A stretch of 64,000 nucleotides of DNA from Callorhinus ursinus (Eukaryota > Chordata > Mammalia > Carnivora > Otariidae). This document shows positions 33,512 through 45,186 of this stretch, in pieces; position 1 is the stretch's first letter; every line of letters starts with the position of its first letter. Below the pieces are notes generated by a model that searched no databases, was not told the origin of the DNA, and was given only the letters and a program-made list of their open reading frames with translations. The stretch spans positions 14,752,120 to 14,816,119 of the forward strand of contig NW_020312827.1 in NCBI RefSeq assembly GCF_003265705.1, in the 5' to 3' direction. A program made the position numbers and the translations under genes.

Positions 33512-35514
33512 CTCAGAAGGTAAATAGCAAGGTCAGTTTTGCCTCCTTCCAGTTTGTTTTTAACATCTTTTTTACTAAAATGTGTCCATTTTTCTTTGTT
33601 TTCAAAAGTTCTGATTCATTCATCGGTGCTTTTAAAGGGTGGATGTAGACCAATTTTCACAAAGATATCAATGGTTGGAAGTCAGAATCCAGCCTCCTGA
33701 CAGTTAGCCACAATGGCCAGTGGATTTTAACGAGCAGAAGTCCACGTTCTTATTATCACAGAATGCTGATGAAGAACCCTCAGGGACCAACGGGGTCATC
33801 CCTCAGCATCCACAGAGTGTTGTCCCCATTTTGTTTCTCTTCACAAAACTCGGGAGATTGGTGCACACATGAATATAGAAGGCTTTGTTTTCACAGAGAT
33901 TAACATCTCTTTTTACCATGCCTTTGTTTCTGTAATGAAAGATGAACTAGAATAGTTTAGATGTTTAGCAGATGCATCATGCTTTTGAAACAATCTTCTT
34001 TTATTTCATTTCTTGAAGATATCAAAAATGTATTAAATTACAATGAAGGTGTTTAAAAAGGGAAATTATTTAATTGACTTCAGTGAATGAAATCAAGCTG
34101 AGAAATTTTACTCTATTTCAAATAAGAATTACCCACAAGGTGATAGATTAGAGGGAATTCTATTTCTCACTGGACATGATCACAAAGCTAAAGTTACAAC
34201 GTTAATTTCAGAGCTAATAAAAATGGCAAATGTAATGATTTGTTTGTAATCAGTAAATGCTTTTGAGTTGTATGATAAACTGTATAGTTATATGATTTCA
34301 AATGTTTAATTTTGTATGCAATCTAGGTATGAGGCACTTTCACTATCCGCTTATTAGCCAAGAAAATATTGTCACAAGAAATGTAATAAAGTGAAATATT
34401 TTAAAATATAGCAGCTTGCTAAAACTTCATAAATAATTAGAAACACTGCCTCTTTTTGTTTTTCCTTCGCTTCCTTCATGGGCACATTATCTTTCCTGTA
34501 CTTTTGTGAAAGAGAGGGCAGAATATTCTTAATTCTGGGCAAAATCTTGTCATCATCAGCGTCTACCTTTGTACCTGATTGTTTATTAGCTTAGTTTTTT
34601 AAAGGTCTGATGTTATAGATTCACATAGGAACAGAGAACCCATTCTTCTCTTCATAGTAGAGTAGAGAAATACTTCTGTCTCTATTCCTTTGCTAGCGAG
34701 GCCTATTAGTGCTTTGGATGATTTATGTGACAGGGAGCTTCACAGGACCCTCTGTAGAGTAACTATGCAGAGAACAAAAGATTTGTCTTCTTGTTGTGTG
34801 CTTGATGACACCAAAACCACCCATTTCCAAGTATGAGTGAGCCTGAGCACCACAGATGCCTTGCCACCGCAAGTCACAAGAGTTCTGCTAGAAGAAAAAA
34901 CCATGTTCAGAGTACCTATTTATATGTCATTCTTAAAACAAAGTGGAGAACTAAAATTCCCCAAATCTTCTTGTTTTACCACACCTAGAAATATGAACAA
35001 AATGTGAGAAAACAACCTTTTAAATCAATAAGTGAAACTTCCAGAGAGGAAAAAAAAAAACAAAAAACTGTGATGGAAAAAAGGAAGTGGGAGCTGAGAT
35101 CAGGAAGGTAGGTGAGCAAAAACTCTGGATGTCCTGGAGGCATATGTGGATTGGAAGAAGTAACTAGAGCCTCTAATGCAGAGAAGCTGGAGACAGAGCT
35201 CAGACACACACAGGCAGGAAGTGATTCTCTATATCCCACATGTGTGGGGATCCTGGAGCCTCTGCTCTCACACAAAAGGTGAATTAGAAAAATAAACATA
35301 AGAAACAACAAACTGGACAGCTCCTTGCAGACAGCAGGGAAAGTTGGCAAGTTTCCGTGAGGAGCCATGATGAAAAATCCCTGAGTATTCATGGCTTCTG
35401 GCTGGTCCTCACTCGGGAATGGGGACTGAGTCTACACTCTTAGTTTAGTCCTGCGATCTGCACACCAGCCATGAACTCGTGCTGAATCTATGTGCTCAAC
35501 TTCGTCAGTCATCA
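33512..35514. other. Probable GPR65 5' UTR intron and unassigned DNA
   Basis: Directly upstream of the GPR65 coding exon. No named repeat is seen to 35514. A 135-codon minus-strand open frame at 34985-35392 is hydrophobic by composition of reversed purine-rich DNA and lacks any family feature. Confidence 0.4.
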
Positions 35515-36015
35515 AGGGAATTCAACCTAAAACCACAACAAGATATAACTATACACCCCCCTGAATAAATAAAATGAAAAAAGAAATTACCAAGTTGTGG
35601 TGAGGATGTAGAGCGCCTGGGACTCTTATATACTGTTGGTTGGAAAATTGTTTTGACACTTACGTATACCGTGTGATTTAGCAATTCCATTTCTAGGTAT
35701 ATGGTCAACAGAAGTACATACAGGTGTTTACTGAAGGATGTGGGTTAGAATTAGGATATTCATAGTAGCGTTATTTGTAATATCCCCCAAGTGGAATGAG
35801 CACTTGTAGTAGAATAGAGAAGTAAATAGATAAGTAAATTTTAACACAATTGAAATCTATACATCAATGAAAATGCACAAATTATTGCTGCGTACAATAA
35901 CACAGTTGAAGCTCAGAAACATAAGGCAGAGTGACAGAAAAAGGCCGGCACAAAAGAATATATACTATCTGATTAAAAAGTAGGTAAAGTTAATCTACAC
36001 TGTTAGAAATCAGAG
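35515..36015 (+). mobile_element. Ancient L1 (L1M) ORF2 end, plus
   Basis: Decayed L1 landmarks: accaagttgtggtgaggatgtagag, tatactgttggttggaaaa, gatttagcaattccatttctaggtat, then tacatcaatgaaaatgcac. Older than the carnivore-specific L1s. Confidence 0.7.
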
Positions 36016-36200
36016 CATGGGTCCATTTATTAAAGGCTTTCTATGTGCTAGGCACCATTTAAAATGGCATGCATATTTTTTATAATTTATGTGTTACTAC
36101 AATTCTGTGCTATTTATTATAACCTTATATTACAAATAAAGAATTGAGCCATATATTAAGCCATTACCCTGGAAATACCTATTTAATCATTGGTAGAACT
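36016..36200 (-). mobile_element. MIR SINE, minus
   Basis: ttattaaaggctttctatgtgctaggcacc and the following tataatttatgtg / tatttattataacc layout match a reversed MIR. Confidence 0.6.
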
Positions 36201-36983
36201 CTGGCCACAATCCTAGGTTGGAATGTTAAATAAAGCCTCTTGACTCTTAACCATTTTGCTTTCTGCTTTTTGCATAAAAATGCCTTAGAAAGCTGAGGTA
36301 TTTTTGTAGCAATGCAGACCAGCTTTGTCGAGAAAGAAGAGAATTATTTTCTATTTTCTACTGAAATACTAGCACCAATAGATTAGTACAAGTCTTCTAG
36401 CCATAATAACAGATCTAATTAAAGAAAATAATTTGTGAATAATCATTTCTGTAAATTGAATAGAAAGTGACCACATGTTTTCTAGAAAACATCACTTGCA
36501 TATTGTCTGTTAGACTACACAGGCTTCAAATAAACTTGTAAAAATCATCATCTCACATCATGTCCTCACACTTAGTAACAATGTGTTGTTATGTGCCCAT
36601 AGATTTCTTTTCTATAATGGATAATGTATCGGATTTACTTAGACAGGCTCTAATTTTTCCTGCACTTGATTTGAGAAATAGATGGCTAAAAGGAGCATAT
36701 ATCCTGCTACCACACTCAAAACAATTTCCCAGTTCTTAAGATTCATGAGGCTGAGCTTCGAGGAGTCTATTGTTGATTTCAGGAATCCTCTGTGAACTAT
36801 TTCAAGGTTGAAATTAATTATCTTTCACCACTCATAATGTGGTAAGGAAGAAAATGTAGATAAGACCAACTGTGAGATTGATATACATGTACCATGATAT
36901 GTCTGCATTGTTGCAAAAGTCATGTGTTGTTGAAGCCGGCATCTATCTTGCCAGTCCAGATGCAAGAACCAACCCTACCTAGA
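36201..36983. other. Unassigned intergenic stretch
   Basis: AT-rich, no gene or named repeat recognised. Confidence 0.4.
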
Positions 36984-37153
36984 GGGGCGCCTGGGTGGCT
37001 CAGGGTCCTGGGATGGAGCTCCGCATCAGGTTCCCTGCTTAGTGGGGAGTTTGCTTCTTGCTCTCCCTCTACACTTCCCCCGCTCGTGCTCTCTCTCTCT
37101 TCCTCTCTCTCGCTCACTCTCTCTCTCAAATAAATAAATAAAATCTTAAAGAA
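36984..37153 (+). mobile_element. Can-SINE, plus, internally deleted
   Basis: The head ggggcgcctgggtggctcag runs directly into ggtcctggga, so the tRNA-derived part between these points is missing. The flanks (aaccctacctagag before, aaccctagag after) are an imperfect duplication. Confidence 0.9.
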
Positions 37154-37435
37154 AAAGAATGAACCCTAGAGGTTATACCACCTGTGGGCATGGCACAGGG
37201 CCCGCTAGGCAGCCTGTAGGAATGCAACCCCATTAGCTTACAAGTAGTTAATCAGCACTACCTTAAATATATAATCACTAAATTTACCAGTGAAATCTCT
37301 AACAGAAGGAATAAAGATGTTTTTCAGAATCTAAGTCTCCTGAGATGGAAAAGACCTTCAGGGGGCCAGATGAAGCAGGATCAGAGCACCTGTTAACAAG
37401 ACCTCATGGGCCTCCACTCAGTAGTGTCCACCTCT

Positions 37436-37628
37436 GGGGCCCCTGGGTGGCTCAGTGGGTTAAGCATCTGCCTTCAGTTCAGGTCATGATCTCAGGGTTC
37501 TGGGACTGAGCCCCATGTTGGGATCCTTGCTCAGTGGGGAGTCTGCTTCTCTCTCTCCCTCTCCCCCTGCCCACCACTCACTCTCTCTCTCTCAAATAAT
37601 AAATAAGATCTTAAAAAAAAAACAAAAC
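37436..37628 (+). mobile_element. Can-SINE, plus, first of a tandem pair
   Basis: Full SINEC (ggggcccctgggtggctcag to a poly(A) tail). The 10-bp sequence gtgtccacct at 37424-37433 reappears at 37871-37880 after the second SINE, marking the outer target site duplication. Confidence 0.93.
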
Positions 37629-37630
37629 AG

Positions 37631-37791
37631 AGCGCCTGGGTGGCTCAGTTGGTTAAGTGACTGCCTTCGGCTCAGGTCATGATCCCGGAGTCCTGGGATC
37701 GAGTCCCACATCGGGCTCCTGGCTGAGCGGGGAGCCTGCTTCTCCCTCTCACTCCCTCCCCTCTCATGCTGTTTCTTTCTCTCTCTCTCTC

Positions 37792-37840
<49 letters not shown>

Positions 37841-37869
37841 AATCTTTAAAAACAAAAACAAAACAAAAC
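37631..37869 (+). mobile_element. Can-SINE, plus, inserted in the tail of the first
   Basis: A second complete SINEC begins at agcgcctgggtggctcagtt, inside the outer duplication of the first, and ends in a long (AAAT)n tail and aaaacaaaac repeats. It therefore landed in the first SINE's poly(A). Confidence 0.93.
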
Positions 37870-38154
37870 GGTGTCCACCTTCTCGGGAGACCTCTGCTAG
37901 CACGATCTCATAGACCTCCACTCAGTGATACCCACTTCCTCAAAGACCCCTGCCCCAAATTTTACCCTTCAGAGCCCTCACTTGCCAGCCGTTGGGGAGC
38001 TCAGGACTCTAGAGTATTAGCTCCCCATTCTTCTGGGTGGTGCCACACTAATAAATACCCTACCTTTCTTCACTGCAAAACTCAGTGACAGTTTTAATTG
38101 GCTTGCTGCACATTAGATGGACAAACTCTTGTTTAATTTGGTTATAAAGTATCA

Positions 38155-38395
38155 TATTAAACATTTAAATATCAGGAAAAAAAAGAAGTCAGGTAGTGGT
38201 TACTTTGGGGGAGGGGCCGGGTAATGACTGGAAAAGGGCGTGAGGGAGACTTCTGAGAATTCGTCATATTCTGGTTTTGCTCTGAGTGTTCATTCCATGA
38301 ACGTGTTCAGTTTGTAGACATTCATCAAGCTGTACACTTAGGACATGTGCATTTTTCTGCATGTATGTTATATTGCAATTACAAAGTTAGAAAGT
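38155..38395 (+). mobile_element. Ancient L1 (L1ME-like) 3' end, plus
   Basis: gtggttactttgggggaggggccggg, then catcaagctgtacacttagg and gcatttttctgcatgtatgttatattgcaattac form the typical end of old mammalian L1s. Confidence 0.75.
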
Positions 38396-38703
38396 AGAAT
38401 CAAAGCCTCTGTGGGATGAGCTATAAAGAATCTTGACAGCCAACCATCATCTAAATTACCTGCAGATGGAGCATATAGACCTTCTTAAGAACTGATAAGA
38501 TTTTACTTCTTTTCTCACATATAAAAAGAAATTCATAGAAACCAAAGCAAACAATAAATAATATAAACAATATGAAAATGAATTCACCAAAAACGAAAGT
38601 TTGCCATATGAAAAAACAAATACCCTAGGCACCTGGAAGAAGTAAATACAAATCATCCCTTGAGGAAAGTTCTCTCAACCTAGGCTTCAAAGAATTCTCT
38701 CAG

Positions 38704-38985
38704 AAGGAATGGATGGTTGCCAGAAGGGAGGGGGCACGAGGGTGAGCAAGCTGGGTGAAGCGGAGTGGGAGACACAGGCTTCTAGTTAAGGAACGGGGAT
38801 AAAAGATACAGCATAGGGAATATAGTTGATGATACTGTAATGGTGTTGTATGGGGACAGGGCAGCTACACTTGCGGTGAGCATAGAATAAGGTATAGAGT
38901 TATCGAATCACTATGTTGTCCACTGGAAACTAATGTAACATCGTGTGTCAACTATATTTCAATAGAAAATATTAAATAAAAAAAG
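38704..38985 (+). mobile_element. L1MA-like 3' end, plus
   Basis: ggatggttgccagaagggag, agatacagcatagggaata and caactatatttcaatagaaa match the element at 16395. The flanks aaagaattctctcaga and aaagaatcctcacaga (14 of 16 identical) are probably its old duplication. Confidence 0.8.
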
Positions 38986-39023
38986 AATCCTCACAGAGTT
39001 CTAACAAATATGAGTTCATTAAA

Positions 39024-39042
39024 ACACACACACACACACAAA
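39024..39042. repeat. (CA)n microsatellite
   Basis: A short run of CA dinucleotides in the HAL1/L1M block. Confidence 0.9.
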
Positions 39043-39044
39043 TT

Positions 39045-40010
39045 AACCACTCTAAGATTCATCAAAAAATGAGGAAGATGAGTAGCAGATCCACAAGAGC
39101 TTTAGAATAAAATTAATAGATATACAACACAAAACAAGTATGTTTAATAAGAAATAAAGGAGGGGCGCCTGGGTGGCTCAGTTGATCAAGTGTCTGCCTT
39201 GGGCTCAGGTCATCATCCCAGGGTCCTGGGATCGAGCCCTGCTCAGCGGGGAGCCTGCTTCTCCTTCTGCCTCTGATCCTCCCCCACCCCTCTCGTACTC
39301 TCTCTCTCCCTCAAATAAATACATAAAATCTTTTTTTAAAAATAAGAAATAAAGGAAGGAATTTAAACTCATTGAAGAGAAAACTAGCATACTGCAAGAT
39401 AGATCTAAGGAAATCATACAAAATTATCAGGGTGTTAAAGAGATGGGAAAAAAAAACAAAGAGCCATGGAGGATAAAGCGAAAAGGTCCGCATATGTTTA
39501 ATTAGAGTTCCATAAGAGACAGAAGAGAGAAAATAGGGAATGTTTACAAAGATAATGACTGACAGCTGTCTAGCATAGATGATGAAGGACATGGAATCCT
39601 CAGATTTATGAAACCCAGCAAATCCCAAATAGGATTAAAAACAAAGATGGAAATCTACATTCACTTAAACACACTGCAATGAATCTGCTGATCCAAGACT
39701 AAGAAAAAAAAGGGCCAGAGAGAAAAAATGGAGTACCTACAAAGAATGAACTGTAGAGTGACAAAGGACTTCACAGAAGTAATAACAGAGACCAAGAGAC
39801 AGTGGGTTGATATTTCCAAATGGCTATGAAAATTTATGTCATCCTATAATTATATACCCAATGGAATTAAATGTCAAAACCAAAGCAAAATTAAGGACAG
39901 TTTAAGATAAACTACCACTGAGAAAACTGACCCCCCAAATCCTCATTAAAGGGACCTCTAAAGGATAAAAGTGAAGGTAGAAAATGACACTAGAAAAAAG
40001 TCTGAGATGC
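39045..40010 (+). mobile_element. HAL1/L1M ORF1 relic, plus
   Basis: Decayed ORF1-type sequence: gagccatggaggataaagcg, gtttaattagagttccataagag, gatgaaggacatggaatcctcag, cctacaaagaatgaactgtag, gagaccaagagacagtggg, then catcctataattatataccc. A SINE interrupts it at 39162-39340. It is either HAL1 or an L1M that kept ORF1; no frame is open. Confidence 0.65.
39162..39340 (+). mobile_element. Can-SINE, plus, inside HAL1/L1M relic
   Basis: Full SINEC with the 16-bp duplication aataagaaataaagga at 39146-39161 and 39341-39356. Confidence 0.95.
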
Positions 40011-41631
40011 ACAAAGGGTTGAATAAGCTACGGAGGATGGAACTCTGCTCTGATGGCTACACAGGGTCCCACCTATCACTAGGCTCACGTGTCTGGGAAG
40101 AACACAATTCAACCATGAAAATATCCTTCCCAAGGAAGGACTGAGAGGTCAAGGCAGGGGTCGGGGGTGGGGTGGCAGTGGGTGCCCCTTCCTCCTCTAT
40201 TCATCTTAATAAGTATGCATCTTTTCTTTTAAGGAAGAAAAAAGGATGGATAAAAGGGAAACATAATTTTAGGAGGATTTATAAAGTTCTCAATGGAACG
40301 AATTTCTTTCTCTGTAAAAACATTTCCCGCCTTGACTAAAACCATCACAAGATCAAATAGTTTGATGAAGCAGATACAGAGTGTCCTCTCTTGGATAACA
40401 GAAGCAGTGGTAATGAGGCTGTCGTTATGCGTGTGGCTCTGGAGCCTTTTTGAAAGACTCTCACAGCCTTTGGGGGGTTTGTGACCCTGGTGCTTCTTCT
40501 CTAAGTTTCAGTCTTCACAGGTAAATTTAACACTCACTTTAGAGAGTTATCGTGACAACAAAGTGAGAACACACATAATGTTCACGGCACATGGGAGGCC
40601 TTCACTATGTATTGGATGATAGTACTGTTCTAATGACACACTGCTAGTCTGCAGGTATCCTTTGCTATCCCCTACATGTCCTGAGAGGAGATCACATTTG
40701 GTCATCTACCCAGAACATAGTGGAGACCCCAGGGGCACTCAGAGTGTAATTTGTACAGCAACATCTCACATATGATACCAAGCTCTGCAGATAATAGTTG
40801 TTGAATTAATTTGTGTGAATCTGAGATTTTTTTTGCTTTTGAGATTTTAATGGAATACATAGTTCTTATTATTCATACCTCTTTTCAGATATCATTTTTA
40901 CTACTTTAACAAAATTTTGACAAAATTGTTTTTAGAACCAGTGTTGAGAAATTTGGATAAGTTTCTAATTTTGACTTGAGTTTTTACCAAATGCCAAAAG
41001 AAGGTAATCCCCAGTGTATTAAAATATATCTATTATTAACCAGGTCCTCGAATAGTACAAATCATTGATGACAATGTTTTCCTACAGGTTATAGGAAACA
41101 CTTACTTCCCTTCATTGATCGGTTTAATAGCTGCTTATTAAGACTACTATGTGCCAGATACTGATAGCCACTTTTTAAGTAAGAATTATGACTTAATACT
41201 TATTAATACTGGAAATCCTATTTCCAAATTTCACATTACTTCTGATGACATAAAAAGTATCATGAGACCATCGTACCAACCAGGAAATGGCACAGGATGA
41301 CTCTACAGTTGGGAGCTGGTATATTTCTTCACAAACAATTCAGTTTGCCAATATGAGGTTTCCTGAAAAGGGAATGGAGCATAAAAATTCCTCTTTTGCA
41401 TATCGGTAGTTTTACCTAACTCTTTCTAAATATCATTTTTGACATCCTTTTACCACTGCTCAGAGAAGAGGAAACCATGTGTCAGTCTCATTTCTTTCTC
41501 TCTTACAAAGTTCTGCTTCATTGCATTCATATAGCCTAAACTCGATAAAAGGTTGTGAACATTACTGACAATCATGCCAGAGTATGTCATCTACATAAAA
41601 ATCTTATTTTATTGTTTAATCATACACTTAC
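40011..41631. other. Intergenic stretch, MIR trace
   Basis: 40500-40625 resembles a plus-strand MIR 3' half (cgtgacaacaaagtgagaac, ggcacatgggaggccttcactatg). 41105-41190 has a faint reversed MIR/L2 pattern (taagactactatgtgccagata). No gene is seen. Confidence 0.45.
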
Positions 41632-41770
41632 CCATGTTTCTTGGGGGTGACGATCTTGTCCACTGCGGAGCTGGATAAATCTGCTTGCACCGAGATGAGA
41701 AACTAACCCTAGTGAGGGGACAGGAAATTGCACTCATGTTTCATCACAAAACAATGAGGAAGTGACCTCT
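41632..41770 (-). promoter_or_regulatory. Candidate non-coding exon 1 and promoter of GPR65
   Basis: On the minus strand, sequence ending CAAGAAACATGG meets a strong donor, GTAAGT, at 41631-41626. About 30-60 nt further upstream sit three CpGs in an AT-rich setting, and beyond them cacttcctcatt, the complement of the ETS/PU.1-type core gaggaagtg (41756-41764). GPR65 is known to have a non-coding first exon several kb upstream and to be expressed in blood cells. The placement, strand and donor fit, but this is inference. Confidence 0.35.
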
Positions 41771-42142
41771 TAATGAGGATTTACATTATCCAAATTTGAA
41801 CAAAAGAAGTCTCCTAAATGTTTTAAAAGATGTTTTTGTTTATTTGTTACTGTAGTATAATTGTTATGATTCACTTTCCTCTTTGCATCTTAATCACAAT
41901 GTATACTGATATTATATGTGTTTATTTAATAGAATATGTACTAGAATTTCATGTAATCACTCGCTCACTCATTCATTTATTCTGTCTATACATATATCTA
42001 TTATACTCTTAAGGCATTGTTCAGGGATTGATGCAGGATCTGGCTATGGTGCACAAGGACCTCATCACCCGTTGAAAGAAAGACATGTTCAGTCACAACC
42101 ATAATACAAGGGCAAAAATGGATAAGTACTCAAAGAGACGTC

Positions 42143-42187
42143 CAAAAAAAGAAAGAAAGAAAGAAAGAAAGAAGAAAAAAAGAAAGG
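42143..42187. repeat. (GAAA)n microsatellite
   Basis: Short purine tetranucleotide tract, about 150 bp before the larger pyrimidine tract on the same strand. Confidence 0.85.
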
Positions 42188-42333
42188 ATGAATCACTGGA
42201 TGTATGACGTGGGAGCAGATGGTCTACATGGATTCAGCTGGATGAACTTCCTGGGAGAAAAGCAGCTGGGGAAGAATGGATGTTGGGTGTGTAATGAGCA
42301 TGTTCCCTTGCCTAATGGTGGCAACATTGTGAA

Positions 42334-42422
42334 GCCTGCCTGCTTGCCTGCCTGCCTTCCTCCCTCCTTCCCTCGCTCCTTCCCTCCCTCCTTCCCTCGC
42401 TCCTTCCCTCCTTCCTTCCTTC

Positions 42423-42501
<79 letters not shown>

Positions 42502-42654
42502 TTTCTTCTTTCTTTNNNNNNNNNNNNNNNNNNNNNNNNNNNNNNNNNNNNNNNNNNNNNNNNNNNNNNNNNNNNNNNNNNNNNNNNNNNNNNNNNNNNN
42601 NNNNNNNNNNNNNNNTCTTTCTTTCTTCTTTCCTTCCTTCTTTCTCTCTTTCTC
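42334..42654. repeat. (CCTG/CTTC/TTTC)n microsatellite with assembly gap
   Basis: Successive cctg, ctcc, ttcc and then about 23 pure tttc units run into 100 N at 42516-42615 and resume as tttc/ctct. The gap length is a round placeholder, so the true array length is unknown. Long open frames through it are repeat artefacts. Confidence 0.95.
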
Positions 42655-43769
42655 TCTGGACCAACAGGACTAGCTACAGAGTATTTCTTTGTAGACCATT
42701 TTCTCCTTTCATTACTCTCTCAGAATAGAGAGCAGAGATTGCTGAAAACCATGCTACAACCTAGCTGACCTAACTGGCTTGGGCAAATCAATTCTTTGAA
42801 ACTTGAAAATTTATTTGAGAAAGACAGAATTGTTTTAATGAAAACTCATTTAGTACTTTAACATGCGGACAGTTGCTGCCAAATCTACAAATGGTTTAAT
42901 ATAAGGTGAAATTAACTCCCAGAACTTTTGAGATATAAAAAAGTCAGAGACGTCACATTTGAACCTGGCCCTTGTAAACTTTTATTACAAAGGAAGGGGA
43001 AACATTATAAGGACAGGATGAATGTGGGGTGGATAAATTTGACTTAAATTTAAAAACTGTAATCAGGACAATCTGAGTCTGTTTTTGTGAACAGACATCA
43101 GAGGATGTTGCTGGTATGGTTTCTTGTTTTTTTTTAATTTCCACACAGAAGCAGAAAAGATGGTCTTGTGATAGAACCAAGACTTTTAATCTTAGAGTTA
43201 TTCAGGACATAACAGGAATATAACAGATTTTCTCTACTTCCTTTGTGGGTTTCTCAAGAAGAATAACAAAAGTCACTCACATTTATAAAGTACATGAGAG
43301 TTTGCAAAGTAATTTAGCATACAGTAACTTAAAAATTTAGAATACTTTATATTTTTATTGAAATAATGAAAATTTAAGTATAATGTGGAAAATTAATAAT
43401 AAAGCCCTTAAGACTTTACAAAACTGAAAGTAATGATATCATTTTCCTTGTGACTCTAATCTAAAATTCTCATTTTTCCTTGGTTTTACACATCCACTTA
43501 TCTGTGGCTTCTGGGCATTGCTATTTCATGACTCTCACAATCTCTTATTTTGCCTAAATAGACTAGATTTCTGCTTTTAGGGGAAAGGTATATTCATATT
43601 TACATCAAAATATTTGTGTCTTTTGCTCTTCAGGAAAAAGAAAGGATATAGTTACAAGATAGAAGAAACACAATCAAACTTTCCCTTCTGATTAAATAGG
43701 AGAAAACCTGTGTAGTCACCTATACTAAAACTTGGCCAATTCTATACAGTAAGACATTTAACAACCTAT
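42655..43769. other. Unassigned intergenic stretch
   Basis: AT-rich, with no gene or repeat recognised. Confidence 0.4.
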
Positions 43770-43778
43770 AGTAAATTT

Positions 43779-43959
43779 TTTAAAAAAGATTTTATTTATT
43801 TATTTGAGAAAGAGAGAGAACGAGTGTGTGGGGGGAGGGGCAGAGGGAGAGGGAGAAGCAGATCCCCGCTGAGCAGGGACCTCCCGAGATCCCAGGACCA
43901 CGGGATCATGCCCCAAACCCAAGGCAGACGCTTAACCGACTGAGCCACCCAGGCGCTCC
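43779..43959 (-). mobile_element. Can-SINE, minus
   Basis: Full SINEC. The flanks agtaaattt (43770-43778) and agtaagttt (43960-43968) are a short imperfect duplication. Confidence 0.9.
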
Positions 43960-43968
43960 AGTAAGTTT

Positions 43969-45169
43969 GCTTCTCTTGTAGTCCAGAATATATGGCAATA
44001 CTGTATTTTCAACCACAGGGCTACCTACCAAACAGTTGGAAATTTCAGGGCATTGAGTCTCTGTGACATTTTTAACAGCTCCACGGTGAGAAAGAGCCAC
44101 TTAGCAGTTATTCAGAAGACTACCTGAAGGGGCTGGTGTTGCTAATGTGCTGGCTGTTTGCTCTTCTGAGGCCAGCAGTAGCCAGCAGCAGGGCACTTGG
44201 TCCACCCATGGAGGAAAGGGGAAGAGAATGTGGTTCTGCCTGGTTCCACTTCTCCATGAGGCAGGCAGTGCAAGAGCCTAATCTGCCGATGAATGATCCT
44301 CTGTGAGGCTACAGGGCCTGTTCGGTGCAGTTTCACGAGCAGCTAGCAGACATGGCAGGGGATGTTCTGAAACACTGACCTGTTTCCTTTTCCCACCCCC
44401 ACCCAATGCAATTAGCTATTTTGCGTGTCTTGCATCAGAAGAGGAATTCTTGGCAGAAAAGTCGATGGGTAGATGGGAGGGAGAAGACAATGCTAGGGTT
44501 TGAGATTCAAAAAATTTCTGTGGCATAGGAGAGTGGAAATTACTGAAGCACAGTCTGCTAGGGAGAGTACCTGTAGAGACAAAGCAGAGCTTCCCTCCCC
44601 CAAGAGCAGAAAAAGGGTTTTCCTGCCTGGTGGGGGTGGGACTCAGGGTTGCGAGAGAGGAAGTTATGAGAGCTCAGATGTGGCATCTGAGACGGGGACT
44701 TGGCATCCTGACTGCTTGCACCCCACTGCCCAGCAAGCCCTGCGGTGAGGTGGGGAGGCAGTTACTCCAGATGAGGTGTCTGATCTGGGGAGGAGGGTGG
44801 ACCTGTGGCTCAGGTCCAGGGTGAAGTCTAGGCGGTAAGACTCAAGGGTGTGTGTGGGAGAGGCCAGAGACAGTCTCAGCAAGATGCCCCGTGCCCCTAG
44901 CACAGGGGGAGTAGAATCATTTCTGGAAGGCCACAGAGGGCACACAGAAGCGATGGAAGGCCTCAGCCTGTGTCACGGTGCTGCCAGTGGCCCAGCATGT
45001 CACACGAGCTGCCTTGTAGCTGTCGATGAGGAACAAGTTGGGTGAGTCCTCTGGGGGCTAACTACTGAAGACCAGATGGGAATGAGGGCATCTCAGGAGA
45101 GGCCAGCATTGATAGAAGGTCACCTTGAGATCCAAGGGTTGAGCTACAATCCTCTAGCATTGACAACGT
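43969..45169. other. Unassigned, relatively G-rich stretch
   Basis: 44500-45060 has more G+C than the surroundings and several short overlapping open frames without domain features. It could hold a decayed LTR. I cannot support a gene. Confidence 0.35.
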
Positions 45170-45186
45170 GAAAACTCCCTGGATCT

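Larger units (their letters stand above)
37380..37975. repeat. Degenerate tandem duplication split by SINE pair
   Basis: The segment acctcatgggcctccactcagtagtgtccacctc (from 37401) resembles atctcatagacctccactcagtgatacccacttcc (from 37905) on the other side of the SINEs. The two units are about 55 bp each once the SINEs are removed. Confidence 0.55.

Noticed and set aside
34985..35392. 135-codon minus-strand frame upstream of GPR65
   Set aside because: No Kozak context, domain or splice structure; hydrophobic content follows from purine-rich plus-strand DNA.
42188..42673. Long open frames on both strands near 42.2-42.7 kb
   Set aside because: They are produced by tetranucleotide repeats and the run of N.
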